The notes beneath the pieces were generated by a model. That model was not told where the DNA came from. It searched no databases and saw nothing but the letters and a program-made list of their open reading frames with translations. The translations under genes were made by a program, and so were the position numbers. From Bacilli bacterium (GTDB lineage: Bacteria > Bacillota_I > Bacilli_A > RFN20 > CAG-826): 64,000 nt of DNA. The DNA lies in the NCBI GenBank assembly GCA_017468925.1, contig JAFUHI010000009.1, forward strand, positions 1-64,000. Direction: 5' to 3'. Position 1 is the stretch's first letter, and the number at the start of each line of letters is the position of its first letter. Positions 55,077-63,455 of this stretch are shown here, in pieces.

Positions 55077-57848
55077 ATGCGAGATGGATTTTTAACCAAT
55101 TATTCCAAAGAGAGATTTGTGGATAGATTGAGGAATTGCATAGATAAATGTACCTCATTTTCTTTTTCCGTGAGTTTCATCAAAGAAGCGGGATTGGTCT
55201 TGATTAAGGACTCAATCGAAAACGCTTTGAGAAGAGGTGTACATGGAAAAATCATCACATCGACATATCAAAATTTCACCGATATCCCTTCGTTAAAACA
55301 ATTTTTGGAATGGGCAAACAAATACGAGAATTTCCAATGCCATGTCGATTTTGAATCGTTTGGGGATAACGGCTTCCACTCAAAAGGATATCTTTTCGAG
55401 ATAGATGGCAAATATGAGTTCTTGGTTGGTTCGACCAACATAACGAGATTCGCGTTAATCAAAAACATAGAGTGGAATGTATCTCTAACTAGAGAAATTA
55501 ATAATGACACCATAAAAGAAGTGATAAATGAGTTTAATTATTTGTGGAATAAAACGATTCCTGTATCTGAAGAAATAATAAAGCTGTACACAATACAGAT
55601 AAGTTACGCGATAGAAAAGTGGGACATGGATTATGTCGCCAATTACGAAAACAAAGCCGCTGTCCCAAACGCAATGCAAAGGCGAGCGCTGAAGGAGTTG
55701 AGGAGATATAGAGACACCGGAGTAAAGAAAGCTCTTATAATCGCCGCAACCGCCAGCGGAAAAACGTATTTAGCCGCGTTTGACGCGAAAAACTATGACG
55801 CAAAACGTTTATTGTTCATAGTTCATAGAGACACAATTCTCGAAGATGCCAGAAGGACTTTCCAAAACGTATTCCTTTCAAAAAGAACATATGGCATGTT
55901 CACAGGCCAAGAAAAGAACATCGGCGCCGATTTCATATTCGCCACAAATACGATGATGGCAGAACACCTCGATTATTTTGACAAAAACGAATTCGATTAT
56001 ATCGTTTTCGATGAATGCCACCACGTTACGGCCTCAACATATCAAAAGATATTGAATTATTTTTCCTGTGGTTTCTTGCTCGGATTGACCGCAACTCCAG
56101 AAAGAATGGATAACCAAGACGTTTTTGAAATGTTTGATAAGAACGTCCCTTATGAATTGAGATTAAGAGACGCGATTAGAAACGATCTTGTCGTGCCATT
56201 CCATTACTTCGGTGTTCGCGATGAATTGGTTAATTATTCCAGCAAAGATAAGTCGGATTTCCTAAATGAGTATTTTAAAGAAGGGCATATTGAATTCATC
56301 GCCAAACAAATAGAGGAGCATAGACCAGCGGGGAAATTAAAAGCGGTTGCGTTCTGCAAATCAATCATTCACGCCAAAGAAATGGCTCATGCGATGAGTG
56401 AAATGGGATATTGCACGACGTCTTTGACGGGACAAAACCTAACTGGAGAGAGGCTCAAAGCCTATTCAGACCTTCAAGATGACACCAATCCTTTGGAAAT
56501 TATATTCACAGTAGACATTCTCAACGAAGGTGTGGACGTCCCTGGAATAAACATGGTCTTATTCCTTAGGCCAACAGAGTCACAAACAATTTTCATCCAG
56601 CAGTTGGGAAGGGGACTCAGGAAACACAACGGAAAAGACTTCTTGACCGTATTGGATTTCATCGGAAACAGCTATGATAGATCAATTCAAATAGCGCTCG
56701 GTTTGGGAACATTGTCACAATCATCGTATATTGAAAAAGCCTTGCTAAAACAATTGATAAGAGATGACTTCAAAGCGTTAAATTTAAATAATGTTGAGAT
56801 ACATTTCGATGAGTTTTCCAAAGATGAGATATTAAAATGCATCGAAAACACCAATTTCAACAGAACCGATTTCTTGAAACAGGATTATTTCAACTTCAAA
56901 AAGTATCTATGTTTGGAAATTCCGCCAAAACCTATGGATTTCCTTGTCAGTGATTGTGCACCAGACCTCATGAGATTTACCAAATCAAAAATTGGAAACA
57001 AGAAAAACATGAGTTACTACATGTTTCTTAAAAAGATTGGAGAAGATGTTCCTTCCTTCGACGATGAGCAAATTAACGTGTCGAACAAAATTGACGATAT
57101 GTTGCCATTGACCAGGAGGGAAGAATTCCTGATTCTCAAGTCTTTGATTGATGACGAAGAAAAAGACATAAGCGAATTAAAGAACACAAAAAGAATTACG
57201 GAAATCACCATCAATTCCGCGACAAATAACCTTATTAAGCAAAAGATCGCCGTGATGAAAGATGGAAAATTAAGCCTAAATTGCAGCGTTATCAATGATA
57301 CATTCATCCAATGGGTCGAAGATTCTCTAGAATACGGTCTACAAAGATATGAGGTCGAGTTTGGTGATTTTGAAGGAACATTCAAACAATATGCCAACTA
57401 TGCCAAAGACAAAATTATCCTTGAGTTAGACGGTGAGCAGAAGTCGTATCAATCCGGAACTAAATACAATACCGAAACCGGTGAAACATATATTTTTGTT
57501 GGTTTAAGAAAAGACTACAGCGAAAAAGAAAACTTCAATTACAAGGATAAATTTCTTTCGCCTTACATTTTCCAATGGGAATCGGTCAACAACACCACGA
57601 AGGAAAACGCTGAAGGGAAAAAGCTATTGAACACTAAAATAGTGCATCTTTTCGTTAGAAAGATGGAGTCGGAAGATAACATTACATTGCCATTCACTTA
57701 TTTCGGAACGGGTAAATTTTCCAATTGCAGAGAAAGCGAAAATGCAGGTAAACCAACATTAGTGTTTGATGTTATTCTCGACAACCCCGTTCCAGAGGAA
57801 CTAAGATTTGACTTCTTGGTTCCTGAAGATGAATCCGCAGAAGCTTAG
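55077..57848 (+). CDS. PLD-nuclease-like / superfamily 2 helicase / DUF3427 protein
   Basis: About 923 aa. Residues 1-160 are a phospholipase-D-like domain with HSKGY...E and GSTNIT (a partial HKD motif in which the Asp position is Glu). The helicase core follows: ATASGKT (Walker A, about 225), DECHH (about 313), GLTATPERMD, and motif VI QQLGRGLRK. The C-terminal 300 residues match DUF3427 (YANYAKDKIILELDGEQKSY, YIFQWESVNNTT). Proteins of this shape are common accessory helicases suspected in DNA repair or phage defence. Its stop codon overlaps the convergent NUDIX stop. A start at 55077 is preferred over the TTG one codon earlier. Confidence 0.9.
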   Translation: MRDGFLTNYSKERFVDRLRNCIDKCTSFSFSVSFIKEAGLVLIKDSIENALRRGVHGKIITSTYQNFTDIPSLKQFLEWANKYENFQCHVDFESFGDNGFHSKGYLFEIDGKYEFLVGSTNITRFALIKNIEWNVSLTREINNDTIKEVINEFNYLWNKTIPVSEEIIKLYTIQISYAIEKWDMDYVANYENKAAVPNAMQRRALKELRRYRDTGVKKALIIAATASGKTYLAAFDAKNYDAKRLLFIVHRDTILEDARRTFQNVFLSKRTYGMFTGQEKNIGADFIFATNTMMAEHLDYFDKNEFDYIVFDECHHVTASTYQKILNYFSCGFLLGLTATPERMDNQDVFEMFDKNVPYELRLRDAIRNDLVVPFHYFGVRDELVNYSSKDKSDFLNEYFKEGHIEFIAKQIEEHRPAGKLKAVAFCKSIIHAKEMAHAMSEMGYCTTSLTGQNLTGERLKAYSDLQDDTNPLEIIFTVDILNEGVDVPGINMVLFLRPTESQTIFIQQLGRGLRKHNGKDFLTVLDFIGNSYDRSIQIALGLGTLSQSSYIEKALLKQLIRDDFKALNLNNVEIHFDEFSKDEILKCIENTNFNRTDFLKQDYFNFKKYLCLEIPPKPMDFLVSDCAPDLMRFTKSKIGNKKNMSYYMFLKKIGEDVPSFDDEQINVSNKIDDMLPLTRREEFLILKSLIDDEEKDISELKNTKRITEITINSATNNLIKQKIAVMKDGKLSLNCSVINDTFIQWVEDSLEYGLQRYEVEFGDFEGTFKQYANYAKDKIILELDGEQKSYQSGTKYNTETGETYIFVGLRKDYSEKENFNYKDKFLSPYIFQWESVNNTTKENAEGKKLLNTKIVHLFVRKMESEDNITLPFTYFGTGKFSNCRESENAGKPTLVFDVILDNPVPEELRFDFLVPEDESAEA

Positions 57849-58237
57849 TTGCCAAAATACTTTTTTAAGTCGGGCAAAATTAACAAATCGGCAGGCAGAA
57901 AATCAACGGAATCCAATTCGTCGATGGATATATATTTTGCGGCTTCGTGTTCCAATAGCGATAAATGATTTTCCTTTAGTTTGCAGATGAAATTGTGCAT
58001 GACTAGATGAAACGAGGGATATGTGTATTCGATCTTATTCAAATAACTTATTATTTCGATATCGGCGTCTAACTCCTCTTTTATTTCTCTTATCAAAGCC
58101 GCTTCAGGGGACTCGTTGTTTTCTATTTTTCCGCCAGGAAATTCCCACATATCCTTGAATTCTCCATAGCCTCTTTGGGTTACGAAAATCCTATTTTCAG
58201 AGACTATTATCGCAGCGGAAACATTTATTGTTTTCAT
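57845..58237 (-). CDS. NUDIX hydrolase (MutT-like)
   Basis: A 130-aa protein with a full Nudix box, GGKIENNESPEAALIREIKEELDADI, split over residues about 37-62, here in two pieces: GGKIENNESPEAALI and REIKEELDADI. The start (INVSAAIIVSENRIFVTQRGYGE) is that of (deoxy)nucleoside triphosphate pyrophosphohydrolases that clean damaged nucleotides. Its ATG overlaps the stop of the PHP gene (ATGA), and its stop overlaps that of the PLD-helicase on the opposite strand. NUDIX genes are often found next to DUF3427 helicases, which suggests, but does not prove, a joint role. Confidence 0.9.
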   Translation of the reverse strand: MKTINVSAAIIVSENRIFVTQRGYGEFKDMWEFPGGKIENNESPEAALIREIKEELDADIEIISYLNKIEYTYPSFHLVMHNFICKLKENHLSLLEHEAAKYISIDELDSVDFLPADLLILPDLKKYFGN

Positions 58238-59028
58238 ATCTTGAGTTTATGTCTCTTTCTCTTAACAAAATACACCAGATGGTCAAATCCTGCTTCTTTT
58301 ATTAGAGGAAGGTATTTATCAAAGCTTGAACGATATCTATCCTTTTTATGCGCATCACTCGATATGGTGATGTTTGTGCCACCTAATCTTTTGTATAGAT
58401 TGAGGATGTATTTGGTGTGGGATAGGGGTAGATATTCCTGGACTTTGGTGTTTAGTTCAAATGTCTTATCTTTCTTGATTAAGGTGGTCATTATTTTAGA
58501 TATGATATCTTCATATTTGGATATTGAAATTGAAGGATCTATCCTGTAGGCGGTCTTGAAGCCATAATCCAAATGGCAAAGGACATCAAAATCATCAAAG
58601 TCATTGACCATTTCTAATATCCTTTGGAAATAGATATTCAATACAGTATCTATTCCCAATTCTATGAAGGTGTCCACTAGAAAATAATCAATTCCGTCAG
58701 ATTCATGGAGGGATAGGTTTATCAAATCAAAGTCATATTTATGGATCTTATTTACTATCTCTTTGATTCTATTTGGCTTATATCCCACTTCGATGCCTTT
58801 TAGCATCTTTATAGAAGGATATTTCTTTTGAAGCGATTCTAGTTCTCTGTGTTGTCTTTCTACATCAAAAGATAGATCTTCGCCTTTATCTAGGTAATTT
58901 GCATCGTAATGGTCAGTCAATACGAAATAGGAGACTCCTGCTTCTATGGCAAGAGATAGATATTCTTCTATTGGCTGCTCACTATCGAAGGAGTAGTAGC
59001 TATGAACGTGTTGATCGTGGATAACCAT
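58234..59028 (-). CDS. PHP-family phosphoesterase (histidinol-phosphatase-like)
   Basis: About 264 aa. PHP motifs are present: HDQHVHSYYSFDSE (metal ligands), VLTDHYDANY, GIEVGY with the bridging Glu, and ISSDAHKKDRY at the C-terminus. Members include histidinol phosphatase HisK, but no his genes are near, so the substrate is open. The ATG at 59028 is chosen because TATAAT lies exactly 7 bases upstream on the minus strand (59041-59036), which would give a leaderless message; longer in-frame starts (59046, 59058) overlap that element. Followed by the NUDIX gene with a 4-base overlap. Confidence 0.86.
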   Translation of the reverse strand: MVIHDQHVHSYYSFDSEQPIEEYLSLAIEAGVSYFVLTDHYDANYLDKGEDLSFDVERQHRELESLQKKYPSIKMLKGIEVGYKPNRIKEIVNKIHKYDFDLINLSLHESDGIDYFLVDTFIELGIDTVLNIYFQRILEMVNDFDDFDVLCHLDYGFKTAYRIDPSISISKYEDIISKIMTTLIKKDKTFELNTKVQEYLPLSHTKYILNLYKRLGGTNITISSDAHKKDRYRSSFDKYLPLIKEAGFDHLVYFVKRKRHKLKI

Positions 59029-59257
59029 GGTTATGATTATAGCCATTATTTTAAACAAGATGTCTATAAGTGCTGTTTTTTCAATAATAAAGGCTATGAC
59101 CAGTCTAAAAGTAAAAAAATGAAGGTTCCCTGATTCAAATGAAAATGATAGATAATTCCTATTTTTTTTATCTTTTTAATTAGATAAAAGTGGGAAATTG
59201 GATAATTTTAGTCGAATATGTGATGGTATAATATTGTCACTGAAAGGAAAAAAGATA

Positions 59258-60061
59258 ATGAAAAAATTATTATTCACATTAATGCCGCTTGCTCTAGTTT
59301 TATCTTCCTGCAACGGCGCTTCCACAATCGATGAAGCAAAAGCCAAGGAGATCGCTAAAGCGGTTGAAACAGAGTCGCTAAAAGTCAAAGGGGTTGAACT
59401 TACAACCACCTCAAAGACCACAACAAAGAATGGCGATTCGACTGCAACTGTTGAGAACGAATCGTTCATCAGATTCAACGCCAACGGAGAGGGATATTAC
59501 AAGAACGTTTCCGAAACAGAAGGAACCACCGAGTTATATCACGTATTCGATGAAACATACGAAGAGGTGTATTGCTATTACACCACCAAAGGCGAAGAGA
59601 AGACATATGAAGTCAACGTCAAGAAAGACAATGAATTAGCATTCGGCATCGCCCAGATCGCGTATTCTCTGACGGAAATCTTATATAAAATGCCATACTC
59701 AGTGTATTCAATGCCTTATTCAACATTCTTCGCTGCAGATGATGCAACTGATGCTGAGGAAGATGAAGAAGATGAGAACTATGATACAGTTGTCACCTAT
59801 TCTTCATCTGGTGATAAGAACCTCACAATCGATGCCAAGAGAACATTAAAAGACGGCGCTTCTGAAAATCCAACCGGTGCAGAAGCCGCCAAAGAAATGC
59901 ACATCACCGCCAAATATGACGATTTGCATCTTGTTGAGGTTGTGATCGATCAAGTCTCGACCCTAGGCAACACATCATATTCCAAGACCACAGTCACTAT
60001 TAAAGACGATGTGACAATCACCTTGCCAGAAGGCTGGGAAGATCATATCCAAAAACAATAA
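59258..60061 (+). CDS. Small lipoprotein of unknown function
   Basis: About 267 aa with a clear lipobox (LSSC, Cys18). The mature part starts with a helix (STIDEAKAKEIAKAVETESL) and continues as beta strands (VKGVELTTTSKTTTKNGDST) with an acidic insertion DATDAEEDEEDENYD. The overall form resembles LppX/DUF-type lipid- or ligand-binding lipoproteins but no family is certain. ATG at 59258 is chosen over 59198 because it begins the signal peptide and AAAGGAAA precedes it. TATAAT is at 59227-59232. A terminator follows at 60077. Confidence 0.75.
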   Translation: MKKLLFTLMPLALVLSSCNGASTIDEAKAKEIAKAVETESLKVKGVELTTTSKTTTKNGDSTATVENESFIRFNANGEGYYKNVSETEGTTELYHVFDETYEEVYCYYTTKGEEKTYEVNVKKDNELAFGIAQIAYSLTEILYKMPYSVYSMPYSTFFAADDATDAEEDEEDENYDTVVTYSSSGDKNLTIDAKRTLKDGASENPTGAEAAKEMHITAKYDDLHLVEVVIDQVSTLGNTSYSKTTVTIKDDVTITLPEGWEDHIQKQ

Positions 60062-60076
60062 AACGATAGTGATCTG

Positions 60077-60107
60077 AAAAGGGACTGGGTTGAACCAATC
60101 CCTTTTT
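60077..60107. terminator. Bidirectional intrinsic terminator
   Basis: AAAAGGGACTGG pairs with CCAATCCCTTTTT around GTTGAA (one C-A mismatch), with a T-run on the plus strand and an A-run that is a T-run on the minus strand. It separates the small lipoprotein gene from the convergent FtsH-like gene, whose stop lies at 60110. Confidence 0.8.
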
Positions 60108-60109
60108 CT

Positions 60110-61351
60110 TTATCCCCCAATCACTGCGATGATTTCGCTGTTCTTGAGCTTATTTTTCTCCATGAGCTTATTGGCCAATGCGATGACCTTATCCTTGTTC
60201 TTTTTGATATAACGAGTGGTCTTTCTTTCGCATTGCTTCATGATTTTGATGCATTTCTTTTCGTTTTTATGCCTCCAGACCCATGTATCAGTCCTTCTCC
60301 CTTCTCCAAGCATTGGGAGGGTGTCTGCAGCGGTTTTATATCCGATTCTATTGATGAGGTTGAAGATGCTACTGCGGCTTTGCTCCAAATCCCTTTCGCA
60401 TCCTCTTGAGCCATATCCTACGATGATTTTTTCGGCGATTAACCCCGCTAAACCGACTTGGATAGAGGCAAGGACCTTATCATATGGCCAATATCCTTCT
60501 TCGACTTCGTCTGGTGAGAAATAGCCTCCATTCCCTTTCAGATATAATTTCTTGAGGCTGAAGTATTGAGGGAAGGCGCTCGCCATTACAGCGTGCCCCG
60601 CCTCATGATATGCGGTGACGATGCTTGATTTGGCGTACCCATCTTTGACTCTATCGGTGATGTTATAGATGGAACGGTCTAAATCTTCTACGGTGAATGG
60701 TCCAAAGTCGTTTCTTAAAGCGATGTCATTTGCGATGGATACTAATCCAGCGCAGCTAATGTGCCTCAATTGTCCTTGGAGTTCCTCCTCATCGATATCA
60801 TTTGGTAGAGATAAGCCGAATTTGGCGAGATTCTTTTTAAGAATATCAACCGATTCCTCTCTGCTTGGGTAGGGGATTTTGATTAATTTCTCAAGCCTGC
60901 CGTTTCTTACCAATGCATCAGGGATTTCTTCGATGTCGTTAGCGGCCGCTAAAACGAAGACGTTGCTGCTTGATTCAACTCCATCAAGGTTCTCTTGTAA
61001 TGCGCGCACTACGCGTCTTTCTCTATTGATTAAGAGGTCAAGCTCATCGATGACGACGATGGCTTTTTTCTCTTTCTTAGCATCGCCAAACATATTGTTG
61101 ATGGCGGATGTGACATTTTCATCGTCTCCATGCAAGACAAAGACCGGCACATCAACGTATCTGATGATTTCTCTAATCAACAACGATTTGCCATTTCCTG
61201 GCGCACCGAAAAGGATTACGCCTTTAGGGATGGAAGCGCCTTTCGCGTGCAACTCCTCTGACCTCTTGAACCAGTCGATGACTGTGAGGATTTCTTTCTT
61301 TTGTTCGTCGTGGCCGATGACGTTAGGCAATAGTGTTTCTTCCTTTTCCAT
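60110..61351 (-). CDS. FtsH-like AAA protease without membrane segments
   Basis: 413 aa. The AAA module has GAPGNGKS (residues 49-56), IVVIDELD (98-105) and a second region of homology ending NGRLEK. The M41 peptidase part has HEAGH (249-253) and the third zinc ligand Asp321 in CERDLEQ. FtsH normally carries two N-terminal membrane helices and is 600-700 aa; here the protein begins directly before the AAA domain, with no hydrophobic segment. It should be a soluble, zinc- and ATP-dependent protease, probably a hexamer. AGGAG lies 9 bases before the ATG. A second, ordinary FtsH is expected elsewhere in the genome. Confidence 0.88.
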   Translation of the reverse strand: MEKEETLLPNVIGHDEQKKEILTVIDWFKRSEELHAKGASIPKGVILFGAPGNGKSLLIREIIRYVDVPVFVLHGDDENVTSAINNMFGDAKKEKKAIVVIDELDLLINRERRVVRALQENLDGVESSSNVFVLAAANDIEEIPDALVRNGRLEKLIKIPYPSREESVDILKKNLAKFGLSLPNDIDEEELQGQLRHISCAGLVSIANDIALRNDFGPFTVEDLDRSIYNITDRVKDGYAKSSIVTAYHEAGHAVMASAFPQYFSLKKLYLKGNGGYFSPDEVEEGYWPYDKVLASIQVGLAGLIAEKIIVGYGSRGCERDLEQSRSSIFNLINRIGYKTAADTLPMLGEGRRTDTWVWRHKNEKKCIKIMKQCERKTTRYIKKNKDKVIALANKLMEKNKLKNSEIIAVIGG

Positions 61352-61427
61352 TTTTATCGCTCCTGTTGTGATTACATTGTAGGGTTTTATTCATTTATTC
61401 TCCGATAAAATCTAGAAAGTGAAGAAA

Positions 61428-61531
61428 TTTGCATATTTTCATATCAATGTCCAATTTTTTACACATTGCCCTCCCTATAATGTAAGTGTGATAGGATGAG
61501 ATAGATTTATCAAAAAGGTAAAATATGCAAA
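61428..61531. repeat. Inverted 12-bp pair in the divergent promoter region
   Basis: TTTGCATATTTT (61428-61439) and AAAATATGCAAA (61520-61531) are exact complements about 80 bases apart, flanking a TATAAT at 61476-61481. They are good candidates for sites of a dimeric regulator controlling the FtsH-like gene and the gene at 61627, possibly that gene's own product. The rest of 61352-61626 shows nothing else. Confidence 0.6.
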
Positions 61532-61626
61532 AAAATGCACATTCCAGAAAGCCTAAAGTAATAAAGAAATTTCACCCTATACTAATGTAAAAAGTTAAAA
61601 AAACTTAACAGGAGGAAACGTTTATT

Positions 61627-62814
61627 ATGGCAAACAAAGAAACAGGCAATCAGCCAAGAAAAGAATTCGTCATCATTCTTAATGAATTGACCAATAATTC
61701 AGATGGCACATTCAAACAAAAGAACCACTATGTGGAAGTCGTTAAAAAGCACGGCATCAACATTGATGAAAGACGTGTAACATTAATCCTCGACCATATC
61801 TATCAATTAGCCCAAGAAGGTTTACTCCGGTTTAAGATTGAAGCTTCTGACAATAAGAGAAAGAAATATCGCTGCACCGAATTCGATTTAGATGAGAACA
61901 CAATCGTCTCCATCGGCACCGCCATAAGAGCCGATAGCACCATGACAAAAAAGCAGCAAAACGAATTGATCGATAAATTCGTTAAACACTCCACACCTAA
62001 ATATAAAGCGGATAACGTGCGTGAGAAAATCAATTCAGCCAAAGTCATGACCGATTCGCGCGTAAGCAGAATCCCCCAAGTCATCGTTGATGCCTACAAC
62101 AATCATAAAAAGGCAGTGGTGGTGGCGATAAGGAAAGATAGCTCATTCTATTGCTACCCAGAGCAAGCCGATAAACACTTCCGTGATGGTCAACTAGCCT
62201 GCAGGGTTCTCGATATATTCGATAAAGAATCTAATGACCCAAAAATCATCTTATGGCATGAACCGATAAGGTCTGTGGCGGTAGTCCATTTAAGTGATTT
62301 GGTGCAGATAGATGCGTCAAAAGTAGCAGAATCCAAAGAACCAAACACAAAATTCCCCACTGGCTCAAAATACAAAACCTATGAGGAGTGGGACAAAGAT
62401 TACTTCTCCGGAAAGATTGGGAAGGTTGAGCATATAGTCATCAAAGTCCCTTATGCAACCATGGACCCAAACGAAGACAAAAACGTTCTTGAGGTGGCCA
62501 GGTCGTTAGCGGATTATTACAAAATTAATGACACCAAGAGTCTAAAAACTTATAAAAAAACCCGCACCGTCAAAAAAGCCGATATGGGATATGACAACGG
62601 AGTGTTCACAACCTCCACAAAAGAAGTGAATGAAATCTACTTCGAGATAGATAGCAACGCCGACTCTTTCAGAAGATGGTATAAGAGCAAGATGTCAATC
62701 ATCGAGAAAGTGGTCATTGTTTCCCCCAAAAGACTCAATAATGAAATACTGACCCCGCTCATCAGCAAATTCAGCGAGAGAATTGTCAATTTCGGTGAGA
62801 GCACTAAAAATTAG
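61627..62814 (+). CDS. Putative DNA-binding regulator, WYL-like
   Basis: A 395-aa soluble protein. The N-terminal 80 residues look like a winged helix (INIDERRVTLILDHIYQLAQ, EGLLRFKIE). The middle (RIPQVIVDAYNNHKKAVVVAIRKDS to PIRSVAVVHLSDLVQI) recalls the arrangement of WYL regulators, but the Trp-Tyr-Leu triplet itself is not seen, so the family is uncertain. AGGAGG lies 11 bases before the ATG. It is divergent from the FtsH-like protease with an inverted repeat between them, and followed by a hairpin and a small helical protein. Confidence 0.5.
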   Translation: MANKETGNQPRKEFVIILNELTNNSDGTFKQKNHYVEVVKKHGINIDERRVTLILDHIYQLAQEGLLRFKIEASDNKRKKYRCTEFDLDENTIVSIGTAIRADSTMTKKQQNELIDKFVKHSTPKYKADNVREKINSAKVMTDSRVSRIPQVIVDAYNNHKKAVVVAIRKDSSFYCYPEQADKHFRDGQLACRVLDIFDKESNDPKIILWHEPIRSVAVVHLSDLVQIDASKVAESKEPNTKFPTGSKYKTYEEWDKDYFSGKIGKVEHIVIKVPYATMDPNEDKNVLEVARSLADYYKINDTKSLKTYKKTRTVKKADMGYDNGVFTTSTKEVNEIYFEIDSNADSFRRWYKSKMSIIEKVVIVSPKRLNNEILTPLISKFSERIVNFGESTKN

Positions 62815-62845
62815 TATTTGTACTATAGCAGTAACGTCGATGATA

Positions 62846-62867
62846 GAGGTGCCCCAAAAAGCGCCTC
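62846..62867 (+). other. Hairpin after the putative regulator gene
   Basis: GAGGTGC and GCGCCTC pair (one G-U) around CCCAAAAA. No T-run follows, so it is a weak terminator at best and more likely a processing element or attenuator before the next gene. Confidence 0.35.
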
Positions 62868-62898
62868 ATAATAAACAAAAAAATGAAGGGAGAAAAAC

Positions 62899-63339
62899 AT
62901 GACAAAAGAACTACAAGAACTAGCCGAAAAACTTACCGCCATCAGGCAGGAAGAAAAATCAAAATGGATCAACCATTATTCTTCAAAAGGTCAATCCAAT
63001 GAGAAATATGATTATGATGCCTATAGAAAATCCATCGCTGTTCTAGAAGAGCAGGAAAGAGAAATCGCTTCCTATCAAGCCAAAACAATCCCTCATCTTA
63101 CCGACTTCATTCCGGAAATTGCCATGAAGGCGTGTGACGCCATCGTTCTCCTAAAACAATTACAAGCGAACAAAGAACACATCCAAGAGTTGTGCGAATC
63201 TAGCTCCAGAAGAGGCAGATACGACAACGATATGTATCAGTCTAAAGAAGTTGAAGCATATCTTATCAAACTTACCAAAGAGATTATCAAAATCTCTTCC
63301 GCCATCAAAAGATTCCAAAAAGAATCCATCTACGAATAA
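62899..63339 (+). CDS. Small helical protein of unknown function
   Basis: 146 aa, mostly helical with heptad-like stretches (KELQELAEKLTAIRQEEKSKW, YRKSIAVLEEQEREIASYQ, KLTKEIIKISSAIKRFQKE), so probably coiled-coil. There is no signal peptide or membrane segment. GGGAGA precedes the ATG by 8 bases. It follows the putative regulator after 84 bases and may share its transcript. I recognise no family. Confidence 0.6.
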   Translation: MTKELQELAEKLTAIRQEEKSKWINHYSSKGQSNEKYDYDAYRKSIAVLEEQEREIASYQAKTIPHLTDFIPEIAMKACDAIVLLKQLQANKEHIQELCESSSRRGRYDNDMYQSKEVEAYLIKLTKEIIKISSAIKRFQKESIYE

Positions 63340-63455
63340 ATCACGTTCCCGGCTGCGTCCTCCTTCCCCCTTTCTCAGTTCATTGGCAGCCAAAAGCCTC
63401 CCAAGCAACACGGCATGGGTCTAAGTTGCTTAAAAACCAATTAAGAAAGGGATTA

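Noticed and set aside
58175..58549. 124-codon plus-strand frame across the NUDIX/PHP junction
   Set aside because: Antisense to two proteins with clear catalytic motifs.
60077..60107. tRNA T-arm like sequence (GGGTTGAACC)
   Set aside because: No acceptor or anticodon arms around it; it is the stem-loop of a terminator with a T-run.
60879..61382. 167-codon open frame on the plus strand inside the FtsH-like gene
   Set aside because: Antisense to a protein with intact AAA and HEAGH motifs; its translation is Ser/Leu-rich and shows no motif.
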